Assembly: GCA_021030905.1 (NCBI GenBank)
Contig: JAGFMI010000024.1
Coordinates: forward strand, 496,001 to 560,000
Origin: Pyrenula massariospora
Lineage: Eukaryota > Ascomycota > Eurotiomycetes > Pyrenulales > Pyrenulaceae
Reading direction: 5' to 3'
Length of the DNA stretch: 64,000 bases
Shown here: piece after piece, positions 11,250-22,209 of the stretch
Layout: each line of letters begins with the position of its first letter
Numbering within the stretch: the stretch's first letter is position 1
Position numbers and translations under genes: made by a program
Notes under the pieces: model-generated
The model's database searches: none
Seen by the model: only the letters and a program-made list of their open reading frames with translations
Told to the model about the DNA's origin: nothing

Positions 11250-12477
11250 ATGATTATTCTCTCAGTACTTGTAGTGTTTACTTTTGCCCCGCTTGTTATC
11301 TCTAGACATACTTATTGGATCGATTCTTCCTGCAATCGTTTTGATCCAAAATTTCGCAATGCCTTTGACGAGGCCTTGAGATGGGCAAGGAGAGCGAGCG
11401 AGCGACTTGCCGCAAGAGACCCGCTCCAGGAAGAACACTTCCATCATCTCTTCACGCACCCAATGGACCCTAATTATAGCGCGTACGTCGATAGTGTCAA
11501 AGGCATGTCTTAATCGTATCTTCCTTCTTCCCGGTCGTCTGATAAAGTTCAGGGGTCCTAGGTGACCGCAATACCGACGGCATATCCAACATGGAACCAA
11601 CCTTTAATCGAGAGCGGTCGAACTATCGGATCTACTGCGACAACGACGAAAGATGGCTAGTCCGAGAGGACCCTCCAGAACGTCGACCTTTCTTTTACAG
11701 ACGACAACGGAGCCGTCCTCCACCGCAACAAGAATTGGTGGACCGAGATAATGGTATTTACAGAAGTGCTACGAGACCAACCTGCCAAACCCTTGGAATA
11801 CTAGCAAGGACGTATCCAATGGGTCGGCCTGAGGAATCGAACGGGCAAAATCCCCTCCGAGCCTCGATCACGGTCAGTCATCATCTCTAAACCCATCCGC
11901 TATTGCTGACCCTGAGGCTTTGAACGCTAGCTGTGCAACCTGCTCTTCCGTACGAGCATACTGGATAGTCTCGAAAATCTGAGACCGGACGCAGATCTGC
12001 GTGCCATGAACTCGATCGACAATTTCACGCTCATGATCCCCTGGGCCATTCTGCACGAGGTTCGTTTTCCGCTCCCCAATAACCCGCTCCATCCATATTC
12101 GTCTCCCCATACTGACAGGGTCCCTCCAGCTCCACCGCCTCCCACCCTTCCGCCAGCAAGGTACGCAACCCGCCACCGAAACAACCCCTTCCACCCCCCC
12201 TTCCCTAACCCCACCACTAACCCACCAAACAAAAACAGTCAGCGACGTCCCCACCCCCTGGTCCCCCAATCAACGCGCCACCGCCTGGTCCGACCTCGTC
12301 GCCCTCCCCGGACCCCTCCGCATCCGTAATCTGAACAACTACGTCTACTACGAGCTGCTGGCGCGGCTGCTGGACAGGGGGTTCCGGCTGCGCACGGATC
12401 TGAACGGCTTGAGGGTCGGGCGGTTGGAGAGGATCGGGATGGTGCGGCTTTTGGCGGACGCGGGTGGAGGGCGTTAG
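11250..12477 (+). CDS. secreted zincin-like metallopeptidase-type protein, five exons
   Basis: Exons are 11250-11502, 11553-11872, 11931-12059, 12130-12160 and 12239-12477; together 972 bases, 323 residues, phases consistent. The first residues MIILSVLVVFTFAPLVISRHTYW form a signal peptide. Family-type segments follow in order: YWIDSSC, NYRIYCDNDERW, LGILARTYPMGRP, SITLCNLLF, MIPWAILHE, AWSDLVALPGP and NNYVYYELLARLLDRG. The order recalls fungal secreted zincins of the lysine-specific metalloendopeptidase/deuterolysin-like type. Intron 1 has a GC donor (GCATGT) with a good TCTGATAA branch. The zinc motif HExxH is split by intron 3; the join I favour reads HELHRL, one residue short of the motif, so activity is doubtful. 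It may be an inactive secreted homologue. The gene is strong; the function is less so. Confidence 0.72.
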
Positions 12478-13404
12478 GGGGAGGAGGAGAGGGATGGGGG
12501 TTGATTCTAGGACGGGCGAGGGGGAGGAAGAGAGACCGGGGCAGGTGCTAAGAGTATTTTTTCTTTGCGGTTCTGGCGGGTAAGCGGCGCCGCCCTAAGC
12601 TCGTGCGACCCCGGGTAACGAGCGGGTGCGCCGTTGGTGGCGTCCGGGTGATGCCAAGAATCTGAGTGCGGGTCTCTCTGCAGAATCGGTGGCGCGAGAC
12701 AGGCTATAGTCAGGCTCGTATAGGCTAATCTAACGATGTCCTCTCTGGTATTTTTAAGGTTAAGTTGTTCGAGAATGAATTCTCAAACTTATGGTGGAAA
12801 TATCCCCCTTTTGGTTCGGAAACATTCGACCATCCTGAAGAAGTGATGACAGGGCTAGAAAAGTGAAAGCAGAGAAGAATGCCTTTGGATCTTCGCCCAG
12901 GTCTACTACAGATTGGGTTTTGGACTACCAGGCACAGGCTTTCTAGCTCATACAGAACTGATCTCAATATTACTGTCTGATAAGACTATCTACAGTTGTT
13001 TAGGCATACTACCAGGGAATTAGCAAGCACGGCTGTTCATACAGGAAATCCCCCTTATAAGTCATCGCCACACAAGCAATTTCGCTATAGTAGCAACAAG
13101 GTGTCACCACCAGCAAATTTTACTAGCAATTAGTATCGATCTCGCTGTAGAAACAATTGCTTAGTAAGATTGGTAAATTTTGTTAGGGTTGCATATAGAG
13201 AGAGTGTCATTTGGTAGAGAAGAGGACCGTGCATCACCGAACCTGGCTTCGCTGGCCTGTGTAGAAAAAATTTATCTCCGAAAAAACCTTCCCCATTCTC
13301 TAGCACAGGTTTAGCGTCGGTACTCGGTAAAACTGATATAAACAATCTCGCTCTTTTGAGCAATGGAGGACGCGTTTTAGCCCCTTGCATATGAGGAGGA
13401 TTCA
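12478..13404. other. intergenic, no gene seen
   Basis: A GC-rich 200 bases after the metallopeptidase-like gene is followed by AT-richer sequence. Frames at 12725-12967 and 13130-13405 (-) have no motif. Confidence 0.5.
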
Positions 13405-13413
13405 CTATATAAG
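13405..13413 (+). promoter_or_regulatory. probable TATA box of the Cys-rich membrane protein gene
   Basis: CTATATAAG stands about 250 bases before the chosen start at 13664. It is the only good TATA element in the upstream sequence. This is a pattern match, with no mapped transcript. Confidence 0.4.
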
Positions 13414-13663
13414 TAGCCGCTCAGCCTCAAGACACTACTGTCCAAGCCAGTATCAACACGGCAGATCAATGACAGCTGGACGGCGGACTGGAGATAAGCG
13501 CCTAGCGGCCCCCTTCCATTCAGTCTGCCGTCTTTTGCCGCTGAAACGGTGTAAGCTAGAAAAAAGTTCTTTTTGGTTTGTTGCGTGTCTTTTCATCCAT
13601 CGCTTTGCATTTCACAAACCTGGATCAGGTTTGAAAACTTTGGCTTCTCTCCGCATCACTACC

Positions 13664-14617
13664 ATGGCCTCTCTTATCTTTATTGCATTGGTCCCAGCTG
13701 CTCTCAGCGAGCTCCAGTGCTGGTTTCCTAGAGGCGAGTTCCCTGATGGCATTGCTCCAAATAACCCAAACAACGGCGCCGATCCCTTCTGGGCGAACAA
13801 CGATCGTCCCTGTTACCCCGATCGGGCCGAATCCTTCTGTTGCGGCGTTGGAGAGATCTGTTCAAGCAACAAGCTCTGCCTCGGTCCCCCTGGGAGTGTT
13901 TACTTACCATACAATAGAGGCTCATGTACGGACAAGACCTGGGAGAGCCCGGAATGTCCGCAGTTCTGCCTGAGGAGCTCACCTGTGCAGCTATGTGCGC
14001 CTGGATTGTACTGCTGCCCGGACAACAACACCAACACTTTCTGCGACTGTGGAAAGAAGGACTCGCTGTTCACGCTGCCGGCCGTGCGGGCGATTGGGAC
14101 GGTCAACCCATTTGCGTCTTCAAAGCCGATTGCATCTGCCAAATCCCGCTCAAGCATCCCGGATAGCGTGTGGGCCGCGATAGGGGCCCTGGCTGGTATT
14201 ATGAGTTTGCTGCTCACACTCGTGATCTGGCTGTGGCAGGTCAAAGGGAAGGGCAAGCTAAGGAACAAAGGGAAACGACAGGACACAGAACTGGAGATCT
14301 CTGTAGCTGCCAATCAAGGTCAAGAAAGGTCTTGCCTAAACATCGCGAGGCTTTACTATGGAAATTCTGACGTAGAACAGACAAAGTCCTGGCATGCCAT
14401 CCGCAGATTCTTCCGTCACCACTTTTGCTACAGGCGGACCAAACGCGCCAGTCTCGACATTGTCCATATCGAATTCAAGGACAGAGCCATACTCACAATC
14501 CAGCAACCACCGAAGGCCCGAACCTTTGCATCTAAATACAACTATTTCTGGACAGTCTTCGACAACCGCCTTGTCAAGAGCATCGCCTGGAGCCGTAACG
14601 GACTCTACCGTTCTTAG
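13664..14617 (+). CDS. Cys-rich single-pass membrane protein, uncharacterised fungal family
   Basis: The product is 317 residues from the ATG at 13664. That start places a signal peptide first (MASLIFIALVPAALS); the frame is open further up but the sequence there is not signal-like. The ectodomain, about 17-150, has many cysteines with NNDRPCYPDR, FCCGVGEICSSNKLC, NRGSCTDKTW and CPQFC. One membrane helix follows at about 172-192 (ALAGIMSLLLTLVIWLW) with a basic stop-transfer KGKGKLRNKGK. The cytosolic tail of about 120 residues ends SWSRNG-like without a known domain. The ectodomain pattern is common in Pezizomycotina; no function is established. A broken paralogue lies at 28.2-28.9 kb. Confidence 0.75.
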   Translation: MASLIFIALVPAALSELQCWFPRGEFPDGIAPNNPNNGADPFWANNDRPCYPDRAESFCCGVGEICSSNKLCLGPPGSVYLPYNRGSCTDKTWESPECPQFCLRSSPVQLCAPGLYCCPDNNTNTFCDCGKKDSLFTLPAVRAIGTVNPFASSKPIASAKSRSSIPDSVWAAIGALAGIMSLLLTLVIWLWQVKGKGKLRNKGKRQDTELEISVAANQGQERSCLNIARLYYGNSDVEQTKSWHAIRRFFRHHFCYRRTKRASLDIVHIEFKDRAILTIQQPPKARTFASKYNYFWTVFDNRLVKSIAWSRNGLYRS

Positions 14618-14953
14618 ATCACCCAACCAGAATATACGAGCAACTTTGACTAGCTAGAAAACTGCGTTTATCATCCAAGTTGAAGAAGGAATGTGTTCCA
14701 CAACTTTCACAATCTCACAAAACCTGCGAGGACAGAGCCTGATAGTCGCGACGTGCCTAGTCCTACGCCCTTCCAACCCTTGAATGGCTCTGGAATGACA
14801 CATCTTCACCATATCCATTGAACAACCTGGAAAACCTGTAGAGACAGCGCAAACTGGATTTCAAGCCGACGCAAGTTGTATTGATACCTTCTTAAGCAAA
14901 TTGATGATACTATCTAGGACCACAAGTAAGGCGACTTAAACCCCCTGCCGCCT
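14618..14953. other. intergenic between convergent genes
   Basis: No gene or repeat is seen. Confidence 0.4.
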
Positions 14954-15948
14954 TCAAGAACCCACAGCCAACCCAACATGCCGCGCCAAAAACCGGAACC
15001 CAGGAACCACATACTTCTCAATCTTCTCCTCGTTGCCGGGCAGCAAGTCAAACGCATGATCCAACCCCTCGGGGAGAACCACCTCCGCCTCCACCCCCAA
15101 CGCCCTCAGCTCGCCACACGCCCTCTCCGCCAGCCGCGCCAGGGTAAACTTGTCCGCCGTGCCCTGGATAAACATCGTCGGCGGAAAACCCCTGTGGAAC
15201 GAATTAACCGCGTCGCAGCGCCTGAGATCCCCGTCCCGGACCAGCGCGCTGACCGACGTGCCGCGCTTGCACTGCATCAGGTACCACGCGGTGCGGGGGT
15301 TGGACAGATTGGGCCTGCCGTCGACGAACATGGGTTCCGAGGTGGTGGCGTGCGGGCCGTCGAAGACCCTGCCCGTCACGCTGTCCGGGACGTCGGGCAG
15401 GGCGGCGAACATGGGCGCCGGCTCGTGGAGGTAGAGCTCGGCGATGTATTTGACGCCGTAGAGGTCGAGGATGGCGGAGGGGGGGTTGGGCTCGGCGCCG
15501 AGGTGGAGGGCTTGGTTGGCGCCGGCGGAGTAGCCGATGGCGACGGTGAGGGAGGGGTCGGCTTTGATGCCTTCGTCGCGCTCGAGGAGGCCGGGGAGAG
15601 TCGTTTTCATCCAGCGGAAGCAGGCTTTGGCGTCGGCGATGGGGCCGTCGAAGAGGGAGACCTGGGGGCAGAGACGGAAATCGGCGTTGACGACGATGAA
15701 TCCCAGGCGAGTTAGGGCGTCGATCTCATATTGCGGGATCATCATCGCAGAGCCCAGAACCCATCCTCCTGGATGGAACAAGATTGCTGGTAGGCGTTAG
15801 CCTTCAAGCCCCAGGCATGATCGCTGGTCGTTGGCATACCGATAGGTCTAGCTTGTCCTGCATTGTCTTCTTTGGGACCAAAATGCACGTGTGCAGGAAT
15901 TGGTCCCGCAGACTCGTCCTGTTTATAATTGTACGTTTTGGAAGGCAT
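14954..15948 (-). CDS. alpha/beta-hydrolase fold-3 esterase/lipase
   Basis: There are two exons, 15948-15840 and 15786-14954. The 53-base intron has donor GTATGC, branch GCTAACG and acceptor CCAG; the product is 313 residues. The oxyanion-hole motif, HGGG in the hormone-sensitive-lipase-like family, is FHPGGW here and is formed just after the splice join. The nucleophile sits in IGYSAGAN, the acid in FIQGTADKF and the histidine in GLDHAF, so the triad is complete. The first exon (MPSKTYNYKQDESAG) matches a typical short N-terminal extension. There is no signal peptide, so it is likely cytosolic. Related fungal enzymes act on short acyl esters or on secondary-metabolite intermediates; no cluster genes are next to it. 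Confidence 0.88.
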
Positions 15949-17049
15949 TATTGCTTGAAGTTACGGATAGTAGTGGATAATCGAATTGGTAGAAAAGCAA
16001 CAACGAAGTAATAAAGTCTCTTTGGAAAAGATATGATGGGATGAGGGACTGCAGAAGACCTCTGAGCTACCTTAAATACTTCCTCAATGTAAAGCAATAA
16101 GAGCAAAAGACGAGCCCGGCACCAGATCGGGGCCGAAAGCTTTTCTACATGATAGTTGCTGAGGCTGCGAGAGCGCCACAGGTGTAATGTTCATGCTTTA
16201 ATTCCGGACCTATCTTAAAAGCGAGCCGTAGATGTGGATCACAGTCGGTCTCGCATCGAGACATAAGAGTTGTTGATTGAAAACCTCGAAAGAAGCCCGA
16301 AGTCTTTGGGGGCGGGGCGGGAAACAGGCTTACTTAAGCTTTTCGCTGCACGATGCTTAGCACGACAAGGGCACGGGCCCAAGAGCCAAAGCTTCGGGCC
16401 CGAAGCTCCTGGAAGCCGATAGGTGGCATGCTGCTAAATTGAATTTGGCTGAATTATGGAAATAAATTTAACAATATACAATGTGATGAAGAAAATGAAA
16501 AATGTTATTGAAATACTGTATATAATATTTCAAAATTTAATTCATTTGTTTACTTTGTGAATCTGTTTCGAAATAAAACATAATAATAAATGAATACAAA
16601 TTTTTCTCAGTGCCAGTCTCAGTAACCAACCTCCACTAGCAGGTCCAAGACGCAGCGAAATGCACACAGAACATCCAAAGAGACATAAGGATTATCAAGA
16701 GCTCACTCGAGCTGAATATTACTACTGAACGCAACCAACTTCAGCCGTGGAAGAAATACAGCCGCGTCCCGGGCCCAAGTGGCAGCTCAAGCCACAGGCT
16801 CTTCGCCAGTCCCCCCGTCAGCTCCGCCGGGAACATCCTCCAAAACCCAGTCTACGATTATAACATACAAAGATCGAGTCGTTACAGTCATGCTCAGAGA
16901 CCATGGCCTTGTCCAGCGATACCGAACCTACTCAGCAGCCCGGATCAGGCATCGGGTGGAGAAATCGAGACATGTTAATATCGTGATCAAACCGGTAAAA
17001 TCATCGCTGCTCTTAACAATCCAAACAATTGCCTTTCAACCACTTAGAT
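15949..17049. other. intergenic with a strongly AT-rich block
   Basis: 16436-16610 is about 75-80% A+T by eye, unlike its surroundings. It may be a repeat-induced-mutation scar or a decayed element. The frame at 16779-17063 (+) lacks family features. Confidence 0.45.
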
Positions 17050-18649
17050 TCACCTATGACTGATAGGTACAATGTCAGCTTCACGTCCATCGTAGTTCGC
17101 CTTTGCGATTTGAATGGTATTTATGTCATAATCCACAACCAAGTACATTGAGTCGACAATTGACGAGCCGAAATTGAACCAGTATGGCCCGCTAGGATTT
17201 TTCGGCTTTGGCTGCAGGGCAAACACGCAGTTTTCGCCCCAAGGTGCCGGCAGGACCAGTTCCGAAAATGGCACATTGATTGTGATTGCTGTATCAAAGG
17301 CGGCGAAGGTGAAGTGGACTATTAGAGTTAGCAGAGTACATTCACACATTGAATCGTAAGTCCGCCTGCCGTGGTCCGAGGGGGGGCAACTTTACACGTA
17401 GCGCTTTTTGAAGGATGTCTAAATCACGTACCCAGAATATCAGCCGAACTGTGACTGCACTTCATGCTTGGATCAAACTTCCCCCCCGGTTGTATCTTGT
17501 TCAACATTCCATTCCTGTAGCTATTGAGTTGCCTGACCATCTCAGCGAGTGCTGGAACCGGAACAGCGGTCATCATGTCGCCAGAGTCAAAGACTGCTGG
17601 TATAGAGGTATCGTTAACGTCGACATCACCAGTTGCAGTCCAAATAGGAACAGGATCACCTGCAATAGTCGCGCTGATCGAGGACAATGGTGCACCAACT
17701 CTTCGCACATCGCTTGGGGAGTTGATGGCAAATGACACTAGCGGGCCTGTGAATTTTGATTTGTCATAGCCACCAAACACCAGTGACCCTCTTGCTTCGT
17801 TCTCAGGTACGCCTAGCTGAGATTTAACTTTGGGGTTTTTCCATCGGGAGACGAACTCACTGCCATTGTTGAGAAATAAGCCAAACGCTCGACTGTCGAT
17901 AATGCTTTCGTTGTAGAACGAATCCAGGATGTCCGGATACAAATACCCAAACGTATTGTTTGGTCTAAATTCAGCAGTGTCGAAGCCCATACCGATCAAA
18001 CCGCCTCGAGCTATGCCAACGCCTGTTTGAACCATCCCAAACCTTGAATTTTCCCTAAGTTTAGCCGTGCCCACGACAATCTCATCTTCGACAAATAAGC
18101 CTTTGAATCTGTTATGTGGATATCTGGCTTCAAAGGCCGGTGGAGCCGGTATGACATTTGATGTGTTCGACTTCTTTGGGTCGTCTAGGAGATCTCGTAA
18201 GTAGAATTCGGGACCCGCAACGAAAGCGGATAGCAATTTTTGCCGGAATGGGGGGCCTGTCACACAGACGTACAGCATTGATAATGGTTGTTGCTTGACT
18301 GATCCTCGCAGTAGTCGGTGCCATACACCCATGTGTCTGTGCTGCCGGTATCCACAATCAACTCAAGTGACTGCGCAGGTGATCCCACGTTGACTTGCAC
18401 AAAATAGAAGCGGCCACTGTACTGAATGAATCTGCGCTGGACAGGGATTTGCACCACATTTTCGGCCGATGATGGAGATGGCTTGACGTCAAAGCCTTGC
18501 AGGACCTTTTGATCACCTTTGGAACGTTGAAGAGGCGGTCCTGAGCCAGAATAGGTGTCAAAGCATAATGCGACGGGGCTGATGGCTAAGAATCCAATTA
18601 TTGCGAATTTGAGCCCAACAATGGGTTGACGGGTGGCGATTAAAACCAT
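17050..18649 (-). CDS. secreted aspartic protease (pepsin-like, family A1)
   Basis: Exons are 18649-18274, 18193-17432 and 17318-17050; together 1407 bases, 468 residues. The second intron is clear (donor GTACGT, branch GCTAACT, acceptor ATAG). The first (80 bases, donor GTACGT) is the weaker join. A signal-anchor-like hydrophobic stretch lies at about 14-30, followed by a propeptide. Both catalytic aspartates are present: VDTGSTDTW at about 100, and VFDSGDMMTAV at about 328, where DTG/DSG is followed by an acidic residue instead of the usual Thr. FYFVQVNVGSPAQ precedes the first Asp as expected. There is no C-terminal GPI-type hydrophobic tail. It is likely secreted and involved in nutrient digestion. 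The 18707-18714 TATA-like element supports the start. Confidence 0.88.
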
Positions 18650-19081
18650 TGCGGTTTAGAAGTGGATGCTGAGAGAATAGCACATCTGTGTTGGAACTGT
18701 CTGCTATTATATATCGTATCGGGTAGGCATAGAGTATTGACGACCCAAGCTCAGCTGCTGCCGGCATGCAGTATCCCTCGAGTTGATTTAGCGTGGATGC
18801 GCTGGCCCCTCCTCCTTCCCCTCCAGATGCGATTTCAGCTTCGCCACAAGATTTCCTGCAGCAGACAAATTTCATTACCGCCGTAGGGCCTTAGGGCCTT
18901 GGCGCTGTTACATAGAGTACTTACGGTAGGTAATTTGCTGGTCTGACACCTAGCTTCGTACAATATTCAAGCCACATACCAGCCATTACAACTGTTCCCA
19001 TCCTCTGTCATTCCAACACCACCTGTGCAACTAATATCCATACATTTCCAACTGCGCAAAAGACAGCCTCTAGTAAGGCGC
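18650..19081. other. intergenic
   Basis: This is the promoter side of the aspartic protease and the 3' side of the next doubtful gene. Nothing else is seen. Confidence 0.4.
18707..18714 (-). promoter_or_regulatory. probable TATA box of the aspartic protease gene
   Basis: On the minus strand this reads ATATATAA, about 60 bases before the ATG at 18649. This is a pattern match only. Confidence 0.4.
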
Positions 19082-20065
19082 CTACTCTTCAGGTTCCAAC
19101 TCGACATCTGGGTTGTCGTCAACTTGAGGCAGTGGCTGGTCACTGATCTTGACGTCCAAAATGTGATTGACGATTTCCAGATCTACACCCTCTGGAATCG
19201 GAATTTCCTCCACACTCACAGCGCCATCCGCAGAGAGTGATGTTCCCTTCTCCTTCCTCTCGATTTCTTCGTTGACAAAATCTTGCAGCAGAATTTTGAG
19301 CGTGTTGACCTGCTTCACAAACCCGGAGAGCCTGATCTTTGTCTTGTCCGGGTCGTCACCGGCGCTCAACACTTTGAGGTAGTATGGCTTGATCCTAGGA
19401 AAAAAGGATTGAAACCATGGATTCAGTGCTTCAAATGCCTTGGCAATCATCAACGGCGCCTTAAGTCTGTCCTTTTCTGCCGTCTTGGCATCGTTGAAGG
19501 TCGTTGCATTCGTTGGCAAATCCTGTAATTCTGCATCAGCACTCCCCTTCACTGTGATTGAATTCTGGGGGTTTGTACGTAGTCAGGTAGCTGGATCTTT
19601 GGCTTGGGGTTGAGGTCTACATTGATGTACCCTTCGATTAGGTCTTTCATACCGTTCACGTGACCCGCCAGCTTGGACAGTCTTAGCATCGTCTCGGTTC
19701 GACTATGCTGGGGCGTCATCCCGCGCTGGTATTCTTCCTGGATCGGATTAAGCAGTCCGGCAAACCATTGACTGAGCTCGTTGAATGCATCCTCGACCAT
19801 CGTAGACGGCGGCTTGGGCGGTTTGACCTCCTTGATTTTCTACTGTGCGCATTAGAGGATTTGCGCTCCGATCAGGAACACAGACGTACAAAATTGGGCA
19901 ACGAGATGGGAGGCATGGTTGCGATGATTTACTGTGAGCAGGCTCGGCGTTGGTGTTGCGATTGGAGTACTTGAGTTTCTGAATTGAGAAGACGATGGCT
20001 GGAGCTTGATTGATGATCGTTGACAAGAGGGAAGGGTCGTCTTTATAGACAAGAGAGCAATCCAT
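19082..20065 (-). pseudogene. hypothetical protein gene, frames do not join cleanly
   Basis: Three coding-like blocks follow each other on the minus strand. The first is 20065-19933 (MDCSLVYKDDPS). The second is 19839-19560 (KIKEVKPPKPPS, then VEDAFNELSQWFAGLL). The third is about 19565-19082, with DLEIVNHILDV and an acidic end VELEPEE. A GTAAAT donor at 19932 and a CTAATGC branch with TAG at 19840 suggest one intron, but the phases disagree by one base. The second and third blocks also lie in different frames with only 27 bases between possible splice signs. Either the locus is broken or my joins are wrong. Composition (helical, charged, no signal) suggests a soluble protein; I do not recognise the family. 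Confidence 0.4.
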
Positions 20066-20221
20066 TGTTGCATGCTCCACCAAGCAGGTTTTCCTAAGTA
20101 TCTCAACTCCTCAGCCGCACAAGTAAAAATCAGCCAGCCATAGATGTCGTTTTTCCTGTGACTCTTCGAATGACAGGGAATCAAACCTGTAGCAGACTAG
20201 TGCAAGCATGATCACAGCTTC

Positions 20222-20585
20222 ATGTGCGCCCCAGATGCAGGACTACATATAGCCCGACCATCTACTGCCCATGATTCTCCGGCTGCGAACCCTGATTCTA
20301 GACGAGGTATCCCCCGCGCACCCGCTCCGAAAGGGTACCGCAGTCTAGAACGTCGAAAGATCCGAGAAGTGGCTGAATGTTGCATCCCAAGCTGATCGTT
20401 AAATCGCATGCCAGAAGGACGTTCGTGGTGGCTGGCTGAAAATAGCACAGACAGAGCAACTGAGAGAATGCGGCAGAAAGAATGCGGAGGAAAAGTGCGA
20501 AGATAAGGGCTGTCGACATTGTGGCTTGTAGTGAGAGAAGTGAACGTATTGGGTCTAGGTTGGTAGAGGTGAAGATGTTCGCCAT
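20222..20585 (-). pseudogene. possible small secreted protein gene or remnant
   Basis: An ATG at 20519 opens a signal-like stretch (MSTALIFALFLRILSAAFSQ). Coding-like sequence continues in another frame (SRLRYPFGAGARGIPRLES, then FAAGESWAVDG) to a stop near 20222. No intron with matching phase is evident. A stretch on the same strand at about 21390-21535 begins with the same bases around TTCAGCCAGCCAC and may be a second decayed copy. Family unknown. Confidence 0.25.
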
Positions 20586-20599
20586 TTTGGCTCATATAA

Positions 20600-22209
20600 T
20601 TGGCCAGGGTCTAGATGTTGTCCAGGGTCTGTCAGCAGGAGTATCATCGCTTGATATATCACACGAAGTGAGTGTACGCCACGTTGTTGACTTTCCGCAG
20701 CTATTCTCCACGCTTTGAAAGTGACCAGAGCGCCTGATGTGACAGAGTCGTGATTGAGCTGCGATGGCGTAACTTACGCGGAAAGATTTGATTTGAGGTC
20801 AGTTTACTTTGAGTAGTGCTGCAGTGGAAGTTCCCGTTAGGTGTTTCAACCTCGCAAGGCATCTCCAATGGCCACCCCTATACCCCCACACTATCCCAAT
20901 TGGATAGCTTTGCTCTTCTGGCTGAATGCATAGTTTCTGCCGTTAAGAAAGGCTGGGGCTGAACCATCTGGTCCGCACTGTAAGGTAGTGCTTGCTGAAA
21001 GTGCAGTGGCTGCGCTCAAAGATGCTTAGGGGTTGAAAATGAGGTCCGCACCACCTAACCCGAAGTAGCAGCGTACAGTATGCGGGTTAGGTGGTCCGGG
21101 CTTCATTTTCACCTCTTTGATGCTATTCGTTGTCAGTTTAGTACCAAACCGGACACGGCGAGCGTAGCAAGCCTGGAACAGAAAGCTTAACCAAAACCTT
21201 CTTGTGGCGTTTTATTCTAGCTCAGCCACGCAATCCTCATGCTCTTAAACGAGCAGAGGTCAACACCATCGACACGGGGAACTTCCCTCATGGTCCCCCG
21301 CTGTGTTCGATGGCTTATCAAAGGTCTACATGCTTGTCAGTCATAGCAAAAGCCGCGTGCCACGTACATTTTTTGCTTCTTAGAGAGGCTCTGGATAGAT
21401 GCTTGGCTTTGCACTAAGCCAAAACACCTCGAATGTGGCTGCACCCCACCAGTCAATGCCAAAGTGCTCTCTCGGCACATCACCAATCTGCAAACTTGGG
21501 GTGCTACGAGGCAGAACGACAAAAGTGGCTGGCTGAAATAGGAAGACCGTACAAAATGCATCAAACCCACGGAGATCACTGAGAAGTCTCGCACACGCAG
21601 GGTCTTGGGGATCATTAGCATAGAATCACTCGCCATTTTATGCTTGAATCCTGTTATCTGTGTCGAATCATCAATGAGTTTGATAACTGGACACGCATCT
21701 GCAATTGTGATAGCTTCACGGCAATTGAGTTGACCTGATTGCGTTTGTTGGCTGAGCCGATGAAAGAATGACTGGCTAGAGAGATGAAGAGAAAAAAGGA
21801 AATAGTAAGCAGTCTGCAAAGCTCATGGCGCACAACGCTGCGGCATCACATGAAGGGCTTTCTCTTGTCACAAAATAGGTCTTTCGAAGCATTTTCAATC
21901 TCTGTTAGAGACGTCCCACAGACGTTACGGAGTATGATCTCAATCATGTGCCACCTATCGGCTTCCGTGGAAGCTCTAGCACAAAGGGCATACTCAATGG
22001 AGTCGAGTCAAAGCTGACCAATATGCACCAAAAGTGCAGATAGGACAACAGACATCTTTCCGCACAGGAGTCAGTGGCGTCGTGGCTCCCGCCTCCGAAG
22101 GGTCTGATCCTAAGTCTCTCTTCCTTAGTTGCTGGAGGAGTCGCAGACGCGGAACGAGGGCAGATCCATGTCCCAATTCTCTCACTTTCAACTCCAAGGT
22201 GTAATTACC
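20600..22209. other. intergenic, holds a hairpin repeat
   Basis: No intact gene is seen. A hairpin element lies at 21031-21113 and a possible secreted-protein remnant (-) at about 21337-21819. Confidence 0.45.
21031..21113. repeat. inverted repeat, MITE-like hairpin
   Basis: The arms are 21031-21062 and 21083-21113. The right arm read in reverse complement matches the left at about 27 of 31 positions, sharing GAAAATGA and CACCTAACCCG. The loop is about 20 bases. Flanks share GATGCT on each side (21021-21026 and 21119-21124), which may or may not be a target duplication. A partial third match (GGTCCGCAC) lies near 20966. There is no coding capacity. It is likely a non-autonomous element or a cruciform-forming repeat. 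Confidence 0.55.

Noticed and set aside
12006-12329. Pro-rich 107-residue frame
   Set aside because: It reads through introns 3 and 4 of the metallopeptidase-like gene; the spliced model explains the coding parts.
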